Assembly: GCA_903953805.1 (NCBI GenBank)
Contig: CAJBLC010000137.1
Location: forward strand, 1-35,943
Length of the DNA: 35,943 nt
Reading direction: 5' to 3'
DNA from: an uncultured Actinomycetes bacterium
GTDB lineage: Bacteria > Actinomycetota > Actinomycetes > Nanopelagicales > Nanopelagicaceae
This document shows positions 17,136 through 25,143 of the stretch, piece after piece. The first letter of the stretch is position 1. Every line of letters begins with the position of its first letter. The position numbers and the translations under genes were made by a program. The notes beneath the pieces are model-generated. The model saw only the letters and a program-made list of their open reading frames with translations, searched no databases and was not told the origin of the DNA.

Positions 17136-17849
17136 ATGACCAATCCTGATGGCAGCGTAAGCCGACGCAACCTCCTCAAATTGGGGGCTGTCGCCGGCGC
17201 ATCCTCGCTTTTGGGCGCTCTTCCAGCCGGGATTGCGGAGGCTGCCTCCCCTGACATCTCCAATGGATCTCGTTCGATGCCACAAGTCGCACTCACCTTC
17301 CATGGTGCCGGCGATAAGGCGATGGCGAACAAACTGCTTGGCATTCTCAAGAGCACGCAGACACCGGTTACGGTCTTTGCCGTTGGCGCCTGGCTCAAAG
17401 CTGATAACTCGATCGCAAAACGGATACTTGATGATGGTCACGATCTCGGAAATCACACAATGAATCACCTGCAGAGCAAGACTCTCTCCGCAGCAAAGTT
17501 GGACTCTGAGATCTCTGGCTGCGCCACCGAATTAATCTCATTGATTGGCAATCACGGAAAATTCTTCCGCCCATCCGGTACTCAATATTCAACGGCTCTC
17601 ATTCGTAAGACTGCACTCAAGTATGGATATAAGAAATGTATCTCTTATGACGTGGACTCTCATGATTACCAAGATGTCGGTAAAGCGGCAGTCGTCAAAA
17701 ATGTGATGAGCACCGTCAAGAATGGCAGCATCGTAAGCCTTCACTTCGGGCATCAAGACACCATCGATGCTCTTCCAACTCTGCTCACCCAGTTACATGC
17801 AAAGGGGCTCACCCCAGTAACTCTCTCAACGATGTTAGGCACCATCTAA
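17136..17849 (+). CDS. Tat-exported polysaccharide deacetylase-like protein with altered first motif
   Basis: The 237-residue protein begins with a twin-arginine signal (SRRNLLK at 9-15, hydrophobic stretch, cleavage near AEA). It then has a NodB-type carbohydrate deacetylase domain. The metal-site motif GNHTMNH (105-111), RPSG (145-148), and the late LHFGH with His203 match motifs 2, 3 and 5. Motif 1, normally TFDDG with the catalytic base and a metal-ligand Asp, reads TFHGAGD (54-60). It may therefore be a variant deacetylase or a non-catalytic binder. Its stop codon TAA is followed immediately by the ATG of the next gene. A role in cell-wall or capsule modification is inferred from family and context. 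Confidence 0.85.
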   Translation: MTNPDGSVSRRNLLKLGAVAGASSLLGALPAGIAEAASPDISNGSRSMPQVALTFHGAGDKAMANKLLGILKSTQTPVTVFAVGAWLKADNSIAKRILDDGHDLGNHTMNHLQSKTLSAAKLDSEISGCATELISLIGNHGKFFRPSGTQYSTALIRKTALKYGYKKCISYDVDSHDYQDVGKAAVVKNVMSTVKNGSIVSLHFGHQDTIDALPTLLTQLHAKGLTPVTLSTMLGTI

Positions 17850-18959
17850 ATGAAGCATAAGAAGTTTCTGGCAGTCCTCGCTGCAGCTCCACTTCTCTTT
17901 GGAATCGCGAGTGCAACAACTCCACTAGCTGGAATGCCTGCTGTCACTGATCAGAACGATATCTATGCTGCCGATCGCCCCAATCAACTATCCGCTGTCG
18001 TTGCTAACTTCCCAGAGCGCGTCTACGTTCCCAATCACACATCAAATACGCTGACTGAGATCGATCCCAAAACATTCAGAATTATTCGCACGATCAAGAT
18101 GAAGCGTGGACCGCAACACGTTGTTCCATCATGGGATCTCAAGACGCTGTGGGTGAATAACAACGAAGGTAATTATTTAACGCCAATCGACCCAATGACC
18201 GGCCTTGCTGGAAAGCCGGTATACGTACATGATCCTTATAACCTCTACTTCACGCCAAATGGTAAGTATGCAATCGTCATGGCAGAGGCAGATAAGCAGC
18301 TTGTCTTCCGCGATCCCCACACCATGGCTATTAAGAAGACCGTTCCCGTTCCATGTTCTGGCGTTAATCATGCCGACTGGACGAAGGATGGCAATCACTT
18401 CTTAGTCAGCTGTGAATTTAGTGGAACTCTTCTCTGGGTTAATACGGCAAAGATGGCGATTGAAAAAGTTATGAAGCTGCCGATTACAGCAAATAAGTCG
18501 CCAATGCCGCAGGATGTAAAAATCTCACCTGATGGTTCGACTTTCTATATCGCCGACATGATGTCTGATGGTGTTTGGGTTATGAAGAGCAACAAGGTCG
18601 GTGCATTTACTTTGATCAAGACTGGTAAAGCAGCGCATGGCATGTATGTCACCCGTGATTCCAAGACACTACTCATCACTAATCGTGGTGAAGGATCAGT
18701 CTCTGTTCTCCGTTTCAGCGATAACGCACTCATTGCTAAGTGGAAGATCCCTGGCAATGGCAGTCCTGATATGGGCGGTATCTCTGCTGATGGCACCCAG
18801 TTCTGGGTCTCTGGCCGTTATAACAACGTCGTCTACGTCTTCGATATCGTTCATGGCAAGTTCCTGCGCAGCATCAAAGTAGGAAAGGAGCCACACGGAC
18901 TATCCATCTACCCTCAGCCTGGTAGATATTCCCTTGGCCATACGGGAGTATTTAGATAA
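17850..18959 (+). CDS. Secreted YVTN/YncE-like beta-propeller protein
   Basis: This 369-residue protein has a signal peptide (about 1-23) and then repeating propeller blades of about 42 residues. Examples are RVYVPNHTSNTLTEIDPKTF, KTLWVNNNEGNYLTPIDPMT, NHFLVSCEFSGTLLWVNTAK, STFYIADMMSDGVWVM, KTLLITNRGEGSVSVLRFSD and TQFWVSGRYNNVVYVFDI. This is consistent with a seven-bladed YncE-type fold. No enzymatic residues are recognised; such propellers often bind proteins or glycans. It starts directly after the deacetylase stop and overlaps the next gene by one base (TAATG), so the three products are probably made in fixed proportion. Its exact function is not known. Confidence 0.85.
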   Translation: MKHKKFLAVLAAAPLLFGIASATTPLAGMPAVTDQNDIYAADRPNQLSAVVANFPERVYVPNHTSNTLTEIDPKTFRIIRTIKMKRGPQHVVPSWDLKTLWVNNNEGNYLTPIDPMTGLAGKPVYVHDPYNLYFTPNGKYAIVMAEADKQLVFRDPHTMAIKKTVPVPCSGVNHADWTKDGNHFLVSCEFSGTLLWVNTAKMAIEKVMKLPITANKSPMPQDVKISPDGSTFYIADMMSDGVWVMKSNKVGAFTLIKTGKAAHGMYVTRDSKTLLITNRGEGSVSVLRFSDNALIAKWKIPGNGSPDMGGISADGTQFWVSGRYNNVVYVFDIVHGKFLRSIKVGKEPHGLSIYPQPGRYSLGHTGVFR

Positions 18960-20638
18960 TGAAACTCAAGAGCTCAATCCCTGTGATCCTTGGTCGGATC
19001 GCATATTTGGCTGGTCTCTTTAATATTTTCAGTAACTCGCTTAGGCATTACAACCCACGTGCGGCAAAACTGGGTAACTACTTGCCAGTGTTGATCCACT
19101 CAACGGCATTCGCAACGCAAACCTTCACCGGTGTCGCCATGGTTATCTTGGGTCGCGGACTGATCCGTCGCAAACGTCGTGCCTGGATTTTGAGTCTGAT
19201 TATTTTTAGTATCAATATCGGTTCTGACTTTGCCCGAATCAATCGTCATCCACTTCAAATTGCCGTTGCGGCGGTCTTCATTATCTTGCTCATTGCCTTC
19301 CGAAAAGAGTTTTACGCTATTTCGGATCCCCAAACAAAGTGGTTGCCGCTCATCGGCTTTATTCTCGCCTTTATTGTCATGTTCTCTATTGGGGTACTAG
19401 TACTTCTCAACCGGCATAGAGATTCGTTTGTTGGAAATCCTTCTATTTGGAATATTGTGCTTACCGTCGTTGAAGGCTTCTTCGGTCTAGCAGGTCCAAT
19501 TGAGTTTATTAATTCACGTACATCGGACTATGTCGAGACGACGCTTGCCGCCCTCGGTATTTTCATCTTGCTTGTCCCCCTTGCTCTTTACTTCAGAAGA
19601 GTGAAGCCACTTCCCAAGATGAGCAATGAAGATATCGAGACCGTTCGCAAGCTCATCAAGCACGATACCGACCAAGATTCACTTGGTTATTTCGCAACCC
19701 GTCGCGATAAGAGCGTCATCTGGACTGAGAATAAAAAGGCAGGAATCGCTTATCGTGTTGAGAGCGGAGTCATGCTCGCGAGTGGTGATCCATTTGGTGA
19801 GTTCAGTTTGTGGCCAGATGCTATTGATGCCTTCCTAGAAGAAGCCCGCCTTCATGCTTGGACTCCGGCAGTCATGGGCGCCAGTGATCGCGGTGGCGAA
19901 GTCTGGGTTGAGCATGCAAATATGACCGCCTTCGATATCGGTGATGAAGCGATCATTAAAGTAAAAGATTTCACACTTGAAGGTCGCCCTATGGCCAATG
20001 TTCGCCAGATGGTTAACCGGATTAAACGCAAAGGTTATGTTGCCTATACCGCTCGCTGGTCAGATCTCGATGTCAATATTCGTGTTGAGCTACGTGGTCT
20101 AGCGAAGCAGTGGCGCTACGGAGTTCCTGAGCGTGGCTTCTCGATGTCAATGGATCGCTTTGGTGAAGATATCGATAGCGATGCCGTCATCACTATTGCA
20201 ACTCTCGGTGATGAGATTAAAGGGCTTCTCTACTTCGTTCCGTGGGCAAATGAGGGAATCTCGCTCGACCGCATGCAACGCGATCGCGAAGCTGACGCTG
20301 GTGTGAATGAATTATTGATCGTGCAAACAGTTGAGTGGGCCCGTGAAAATAAGATTGAAAGTATCTCTCTCAACTTTGCAGCTTTCCGTTCGCTCTTTGA
20401 ACGTGCCGAGAAGATCAGTGCCGGGCCAATTACCCGTGGAACGCGCAATCTGATCCGCTTCCTCTCAAACTTCTTCCAAGTCGAATCGCTCTATCGATTC
20501 AATGCCAAGTTTGATCCAGAGTGGCAGACCCGTTATTTGGTCTACCCAAAGGCGATCGATATCGCAAAAATTGGTTGGGCAGCAATCAAGGCGGAGCAAT
20601 TTATTGGAAGCTTTAGATCAAAGGCAGTTAAGGAGTAG
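18959..20638 (+). CDS. MprF/LysX-type phosphatidylglycerol aminoacyltransferase without tRNA synthetase domain
   Basis: The 559-residue protein has six or seven membrane segments in residues 8-212, followed by a cytoplasmic DUF2156/GNAT-like transferase domain (about 220-545). The start of the catalytic domain, SLGYFATRRDKSVIW and VMLASGDPFG, closely matches the family that transfers lysine or alanine from aminoacyl-tRNA to phosphatidylglycerol. This reduces negative membrane charge and gives resistance to cationic peptides. In mycobacterial LysX the transferase is fused to a lysyl-tRNA synthetase; here the protein ends after the transferase, so it would rely on housekeeping aminoacyl-tRNA. 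Its last 11 bases overlap the convergent esterase gene. The amino acid used is unknown. Confidence 0.88.
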   Translation: MKLKSSIPVILGRIAYLAGLFNIFSNSLRHYNPRAAKLGNYLPVLIHSTAFATQTFTGVAMVILGRGLIRRKRRAWILSLIIFSINIGSDFARINRHPLQIAVAAVFIILLIAFRKEFYAISDPQTKWLPLIGFILAFIVMFSIGVLVLLNRHRDSFVGNPSIWNIVLTVVEGFFGLAGPIEFINSRTSDYVETTLAALGIFILLVPLALYFRRVKPLPKMSNEDIETVRKLIKHDTDQDSLGYFATRRDKSVIWTENKKAGIAYRVESGVMLASGDPFGEFSLWPDAIDAFLEEARLHAWTPAVMGASDRGGEVWVEHANMTAFDIGDEAIIKVKDFTLEGRPMANVRQMVNRIKRKGYVAYTARWSDLDVNIRVELRGLAKQWRYGVPERGFSMSMDRFGEDIDSDAVITIATLGDEIKGLLYFVPWANEGISLDRMQRDREADAGVNELLIVQTVEWARENKIESISLNFAAFRSLFERAEKISAGPITRGTRNLIRFLSNFFQVESLYRFNAKFDPEWQTRYLVYPKAIDIAKIGWAAIKAEQFIGSFRSKAVKE

Positions 20639-21749
20639 TTGCAACTGCGATTGGATTCTGCTCGTTGATCCATTCAAAGGCTGTTGATACAAATGGCTTC
20701 CATACGTTGGTGTTATGACCGCCAATAGGAATTGGGATGTATCGAATCGGTATTAATGTTGAAGCATCTTTCATGAAGTTTTGTGCAGCAGCATTTGTAA
20801 ATTTATCCTTCTGGCTAGCAATAATCAGAAGATGCTGTGTTGAAGGCGTCTTCTTGAGAGATGCAATGAGGTCGTACTCATTTGTTAAGAAGTTCTTTTC
20901 GCGCTTGCTCACACCGAGTGAGAAGAGCGGCTTAAAATACCCGGCGAGCGATACCGCATTTGAATAGAGATCCGGATGGCGAATTGCGACCTGAGATGCA
21001 CACCAACCACCTGTGGAATATCCAAATGAATTCCAAGGTCGGGCATCGACCCCCAAGAAGCGTGTTGCAAATTCATGCATATCGCTGGTGATCCACGTTT
21101 CAACCTGTGGGCCACCGACAAAGTTGAGGCACTCAGTATCTTCTCCAGGTGCAACATTGATCGCAGGGATTATTGCAATTGTGTTTTGGACTCGACCAGC
21201 ATTCTCTAAATTCTCAAGCGTGGTAATCCCATCCATGCTGCCGATCCACGTTTGAGGAACTCCCGGATATCCAGGGAAGAGCTCAACTACTTGATAGTCA
21301 TTTCCAACAGAAGGTGAAGATGGATTCGCCTCCATCTGCGCTGCAATCTTTGGTGGAAGTACAACAAAGACAACATCAGAGATTCCGGATGTAGCACCTT
21401 TAATTACTTCGCGGAAGATCAGACTTCCACCAGCAGTCCTACGTGCCTGAGCGATATCTTTCGCAGAAATCTGGGCAAGGAGATTTGGTGCAATAGCAAT
21501 CTTTGAAAGTTGATTCTTACTGCCGAATAGATCTCCCCAACTTGCATAGAACTCACCGGCACGGTTGATTGTGATGCCCGTTGAAGCGAGGGCAAAGACC
21601 TGGATAAAGATGATGGCGCTAACCCGGCCAGTGATGTGTTGCCACTTGGTGGGGGTGAGCTTGTGCCAAAAGACGACCGTGAGCACGAGCGCAACGAGCG
21701 TGACCAGCCAGAAGAGAATCTCGGTACTGAGGCTGGAAATCAAGAGCAC
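20628..21749 (-). CDS. Membrane-anchored esterase/acyltransferase of the alpha/beta-hydrolase fold (Esterase D/antigen 85-like)
   Basis: The 373-residue protein has two N-terminal membrane segments (about 8-28 and 42-60), an exported linker, and an alpha/beta-hydrolase domain from about 120. The nucleophile elbow is FGYSTGG with Ser245, and the terminal His is likely His345 in GGHNTNVW; D315 in ASQKDKF is a candidate acid. The overall arrangement resembles putative esterases and mycolyltransferase-like proteins of actinobacteria, but the acyl donor and acceptor are unknown. The GTG start has TAGACT 5 nt upstream and no SD. It faces the envelope operon and may act on the same cell-surface polymers, which is inference. 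Confidence 0.8.
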   Translation of the reverse strand: MLLISSLSTEILFWLVTLVALVLTVVFWHKLTPTKWQHITGRVSAIIFIQVFALASTGITINRAGEFYASWGDLFGSKNQLSKIAIAPNLLAQISAKDIAQARRTAGGSLIFREVIKGATSGISDVVFVVLPPKIAAQMEANPSSPSVGNDYQVVELFPGYPGVPQTWIGSMDGITTLENLENAGRVQNTIAIIPAINVAPGEDTECLNFVGGPQVETWITSDMHEFATRFLGVDARPWNSFGYSTGGWCASQVAIRHPDLYSNAVSLAGYFKPLFSLGVSKREKNFLTNEYDLIASLKKTPSTQHLLIIASQKDKFTNAAAQNFMKDASTLIPIRYIPIPIGGHNTNVWKPFVSTAFEWINEQNPIAVATTP

Positions 21750-21754
21750 ACTGG

Positions 21755-21777
21755 AGTCTATCGAGAACGAGTATCAT
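21755..21777. promoter_or_regulatory. Divergent -10 elements between the esterase and guaB1
   Basis: The start codons are separated by 36 nt. On the minus strand TAGACT (21760-21755) lies 5 nt before the esterase GTG. On the plus strand TATCAT (21772-21777) lies 8 nt before the guaB1 GTG; this spacing is looser than at other genes, so the guaB1 element is less certain. Neither start has an SD. Confidence 0.4.
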
Positions 21778-21785
21778 TACCCCAC

Positions 21786-23219
21786 GTGCGTTTCTTAAAT
21801 AGCCCCTCATTCGATCTCACCTACGAGGATGTCTTCCTCGCTCCAAGTCGCTCAGAAATTTTGAGCCGGATGGATGTCGATCTCTCTTCCATCGATGGGA
21901 CTGGAACAACCATTCCACTCATCGTTGCCAACATGACGGCAATTTCCGGTCGCCGCATGGCTGAGACGATCGCCCGCCGCGGTGGCATCGCCGTTATTCC
22001 TCAAGATATTCCACTTGAGATCGTTGCTCAAGTGATCTCATGGGTGAAGTCACGCCACACCTTCTTTGATACACCAGTTACTCTCGCGCCAACCGACACC
22101 GTTGCTGATGCACTCGATCTCATCAATAAGCGGGCTCACGGTGCTCTCATCGTTGTTGATGGCGATAAGCCAGTTGGAATAGTTACTGAAGCAGATTGCG
22201 AACGTGTTGATCGCTTCACACAACTCCATCTCATCATGTCGCGCGATTTGATCACGCTCCCAGATTCCGTTGAACCACGCGAAGCTTTTGATTTGCTCAC
22301 ATCACACCGCCGTCGTCTCGCTCCTGTTGTAAACAGCACGGGCGATCTTGTTGGAATTCTTACCAAGGTCGGTGCACTGCGTGCGACTCTCTACTCACCA
22401 GCTCTCGATGCCAACGGAAAACTTCGCATCGCGACTGCAGTTGGAATTAATGGTGATGTTGTTGCGAAGGCAAAGGCGCTCATCGATGCAGGGACTGATG
22501 TCCTTGTCGTTGATACCGCACATGGCCATCAAGCAAAGATGATTGAGGCACTCAAAGCGATTCGCACATTGAGTCCAACAATTCCGATTGTTGCCGGCAA
22601 TGTCGTAACTGCTGAAGGTACTCGCGATCTCATCGAAGCTGGTGCTGACATTATTAAAGTTGGCGTCGGACCAGGAGCGATGTGCACGACCCGCATGCAG
22701 ACCGGCGTTGGTCGCCCACAATTCTCTGCCGTACTTGAATGTGCGGCCGAAGCCGCTAAACATGGAAAACATGTCTGGGCGGATGGCGGAGTTCGCCACC
22801 CACGCGATGTCGCGTTGGCACTTGCTGCTGGCGCATCTCAAGTAATGATCGGATCATGGTTTGCTGGAACATTGGAATCACCAAGTGATCTCAACCGCGA
22901 TTCAAATGGCCGCCTTTACAAGGAATCATTCGGTATGGCCTCTGCTCGCGCAGTAGCGGCTCGAACCGCGAGCGAAGGCGCCTTCGATCGCGCTAGAAAA
23001 GCCTTATTTGAAGAGGGAATTTCCTCATCCCGTATGTATATCAACCCAGCTCGTCCAGGTGTTGAAGATCTGATTGATGAGATTATCTCTGGTGTGCGAT
23101 CAAGTTGCACATATGCTGGAGCGAATTCAATTCCTGATTTTTTTGCCAAGGCGATCGTTGGAATTCAATCCTCATCTGGTTATGCCGAAGGAAAACCGCT
23201 TAACCAATCTTGGAAGTAA
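21786..23219 (+). CDS. guaB1: GuaB1-family IMPDH/GMPR enzyme with CBS domains (probable GMP reductase)
   Basis: The 477-residue TIM-barrel protein contains an inserted pair of CBS domains (about 95-205). It has the catalytic loop GVGPGAMCTTRMQTGVGRPQ with Cys300. It matches the actinobacterial GuaB1 group along its whole length, for example SGRRMAE, GNVVTAEGTRDL, WADGGVRHPRDVALALAAGAS and the C-terminal GVRSSCTY. Mycobacterial GuaB1 has been shown to be a GMP reductase regulated through its CBS domains, rather than an IMP dehydrogenase. The CTTR-x2-TGVG form supports that reading here. The GTG start gives VRFLNSPSFDLTYEDV, matching the family N terminus; a longer open frame upstream is in the esterase gene and is rejected. 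Confidence 0.92.
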   Translation: MRFLNSPSFDLTYEDVFLAPSRSEILSRMDVDLSSIDGTGTTIPLIVANMTAISGRRMAETIARRGGIAVIPQDIPLEIVAQVISWVKSRHTFFDTPVTLAPTDTVADALDLINKRAHGALIVVDGDKPVGIVTEADCERVDRFTQLHLIMSRDLITLPDSVEPREAFDLLTSHRRRLAPVVNSTGDLVGILTKVGALRATLYSPALDANGKLRIATAVGINGDVVAKAKALIDAGTDVLVVDTAHGHQAKMIEALKAIRTLSPTIPIVAGNVVTAEGTRDLIEAGADIIKVGVGPGAMCTTRMQTGVGRPQFSAVLECAAEAAKHGKHVWADGGVRHPRDVALALAAGASQVMIGSWFAGTLESPSDLNRDSNGRLYKESFGMASARAVAARTASEGAFDRARKALFEEGISSSRMYINPARPGVEDLIDEIISGVRSSCTYAGANSIPDFFAKAIVGIQSSSGYAEGKPLNQSWK

Positions 23220-23225
23220 TTCTTC

Positions 23226-23477
23226 CTAATCGATTTCTCGCTGAGGGTCATTCGAGCCATCGAATGGCTCTTGCGGTTGTGAGAGCTTCCAATACATATA
23301 AATAATAAAGACGCCGAAGAATGGCCACTCTGCAACATAGACCCAACTGCGGTGATTGCCACCGAGTGCGCGATCTAATTCAAAGAATGCCATTAATACG
23401 CAGAGTGGAACACCCCATAAGACCCATTTACGATGTGGATCTGGTTGATTAGTTGGAGGCTGAACTTCCTTACTCAT
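23226..23477 (-). CDS. Small two-helix membrane protein coupled to ctaG
   Basis: The 83-residue protein has a Pro/Gln-rich N terminus, two predicted membrane segments (about 19-36 and 46-65) and a charged acidic tail. I do not recognise a family. Its ATG is inside the end of ctaG (8-nt overlap) and has a good SD, GGAGG, 6 nt upstream, which supports translation of this small gene. A longer frame starting 11 codons upstream lacks this support. The coupling to ctaG suggests a role in oxidase assembly or as a small accessory subunit, which is inference only. Confidence 0.75.
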   Translation of the reverse strand: MSKEVQPPTNQPDPHRKWVLWGVPLCVLMAFFELDRALGGNHRSWVYVAEWPFFGVFIIYMYWKLSQPQEPFDGSNDPQREID

Positions 23478-24249
23478 CTTCTGCCTCCGCCAATCGTTTC
23501 TCATTCTCAAACCAATCTTTCGCGGCTAAGACTATCCACATTGAGTCGATCAACATTCCCATCGCCCACATAATTGCACCACCAGTGTGCTGATCGCTGA
23601 GTCCCATCGACATCGATGTGTTCTGTGGCAGTGAGTGAAGGACTCGATTTCCTGAATAGAGGAAGAACCCAGTCATCGTCTCTGGCAACATCATCGCGAA
23701 GAGCGATAGAACGCGCTGTGAGTATGGAACTGGATATGGGTGCGGGTTTCCTTCCATCACTGGGTAGTAATAGATGACCCCACCGATCAAGAAGAGAATT
23801 AACTCCAGGCAATGGATATTGGGATTCTTCATGCCAGCGTTAGCGAGCGGTGAAAAATGGGTCGCGATTAGGACAAAGAGGAAGACCCCGAAACCAACCT
23901 CAGCCTTAAAGAGCAGTCGAATCAGTGGATTTCGAGCGAGCGCAGATCCGACTCGGCCGGCTCTGCCCTGCGACCCGAGTAAGAGCTTGAAGGGTGAGCC
24001 CAGGACGATCAGTGGTGAGATCAGCATCATCAACAGAATGTGCTGGACCATATGAACCCAGAAGGTATTGACCGCCTTATGGGGAACTGGGCCGACCAAG
24101 ATGGCCGCCATAAGGGCCATGGCTAGGTAGAAGAGCCCCTGCCGGATTGCGCTGATATTGCGCTGTTTTTTAGCCTCTTTGGCATACCAATAGGTGGTCG
24201 CGGCCAAAACAACTGCAAAGGCAAGGTCCCAGATTGGGTTGAGTTTCAC
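23470..24249 (-). CDS. ctaG: Cytochrome c oxidase assembly factor, caa3_CtaG family
   Basis: The 259-residue integral membrane protein has about seven hydrophobic segments. It also has the family's conserved histidine-rich stretches: FWVHMVQHILLMMLISPLIV, then PYSQRVLSLFAMMLPETMTG, and SDQHTGGAIMWAMGM. The family is implicated in assembly of the copper centre of caa3/aa3-type oxidases. It is divergent from the oxidase genes and shares their 165-nt control region. The start is GTG with no clear SD and no TAnnnT at the usual distance, so it is less certain than others. Confidence 0.85.
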   Translation of the reverse strand: MKLNPIWDLAFAVVLAATTYWYAKEAKKQRNISAIRQGLFYLAMALMAAILVGPVPHKAVNTFWVHMVQHILLMMLISPLIVLGSPFKLLLGSQGRAGRVGSALARNPLIRLLFKAEVGFGVFLFVLIATHFSPLANAGMKNPNIHCLELILFLIGGVIYYYPVMEGNPHPYPVPYSQRVLSLFAMMLPETMTGFFLYSGNRVLHSLPQNTSMSMGLSDQHTGGAIMWAMGMLIDSMWIVLAAKDWFENEKRLAEAEDE

Positions 24250-24414
24250 GAGTTCATCACTGGTCTAAAAACCTCGTTCTCTCACAGGAAATCGTTATAA
24301 AACTGGAGCAATCGGACACCCGAAAACCCTTTTCTTCGCTTAGTACGGAGCGTACCCTGCTCTTAAGGAATTCCTCACGGATATTTCACTCGGCTTTGAG
24401 AAAGGCCGACCCTC
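24250..24414. promoter_or_regulatory. Intergenic control region between ctaG and the oxidase operon
   Basis: At 165 nt this is the longest gap in the window. It contains a GTACG-GAG-CGTAC inverted repeat (24343-24355), a perfect 10-bp palindrome AGGAATTCCT (24366-24375), and a hairpin CGGCTTT-GAG-AAAGGCCG (24391-24408, one bulge). The hairpin ends 6 nt before the ATG and includes the probable SD AAAGG. TATAAA (24296-24301) and TACCCT (24353-24358) are candidate plus-strand -10 elements. No promoter can be fixed by eye. Confidence 0.4.
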
Positions 24415-25143
24415 ATGAGAAAGAAGGAACAAGTGGAAACTTCCACGCACGAAGTGTCGGGAGGTAAGCGCTTGATCAGCGCCGTCGCCTTCCTCATATT
24501 TGGTGTTGCAGTTGTCGCGACCGTGGGGTTCACCCTCCACTCAGTCTCAGCTGACTCGCAGAAGAAGAGTTATGCGACGGTCAACGGCACAACAGTTGTT
24601 AATGGTGCAACCTTGAAACACGCGTTTGTCTCAGAGAGCGTCTTCCCAGATGATGCAACAGCTCGGACGAATCACGTCAACCGAACGAACTCTCATCCTT
24701 GGCCTTTCTATACAGAAGAGCATCTTGTCCTTCCTGCTCATGCACTTGTCACTATGACTCTTAAGGTCTACGACGGTGGAGAAAAACTCAATACCAATTA
24801 CTTTGCAAAGGTCGTTGGCACTGTCGATAACACTATGACCGTCGACGGTAAGCAGGTCTCTGAGTTAGCACCTGATGGAGTTCAGCACACCTTCACGCTC
24901 CATGGGCTCCCAACTTCGACTCAAGATTCAATGTTCGTAAACGTCCCGCTCCCAAAGATGAGCGATGACGAAATGACAAACAACAAGTACCACACCGTTG
25001 TCTTCTCCTTCGTTACCGGTGGAGCTGGCGAATATGTCTGGAACTGTGAATACCCATGCGGCGATGGCACCTACGCCAAGTTCGGCGCAGTGATGGGCCA
25101 AAACGGGTACATGTCTGGAAAGGTGAGTGTCGTCAATGGCTGA
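24415..25143 (+). CDS. Membrane-anchored cupredoxin-like protein of the oxidase operon
   Basis: The 242-residue protein has one N-terminal membrane segment (about 20-42) and an exported domain with a cupredoxin-like end. Candidate ligands are His158 in GVQHTFTLHG, Cys211 and Cys215 in WNCEYPCGDGTYAKF, and Met227 or Met233 (GYM). Compared with the CuA motif C-x3-C-x3-H-x2-M, the His is Thr219 and the Met is Lys222, so a normal CuA site cannot form. It may be a type-1-like copper carrier, a modified subunit II or a copper chaperone. A GTG at 24433 with AAGGA 4 nt upstream is an alternative start. Its end overlaps ctaC by 8 nt, so co-expression with the oxidase is likely. Confidence 0.75.
   Translation: MRKKEQVETSTHEVSGGKRLISAVAFLIFGVAVVATVGFTLHSVSADSQKKSYATVNGTTVVNGATLKHAFVSESVFPDDATARTNHVNRTNSHPWPFYTEEHLVLPAHALVTMTLKVYDGGEKLNTNYFAKVVGTVDNTMTVDGKQVSELAPDGVQHTFTLHGLPTSTQDSMFVNVPLPKMSDDEMTNNKYHTVVFSFVTGGAGEYVWNCEYPCGDGTYAKFGAVMGQNGYMSGKVSVVNG

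Noticed and set aside
21636..21785. 50-codon upstream extension of guaB1
   Set aside because: It lies antisense within the esterase gene and its composition is unlike GuaB1. The GTG at 21786 matches the family N terminus.
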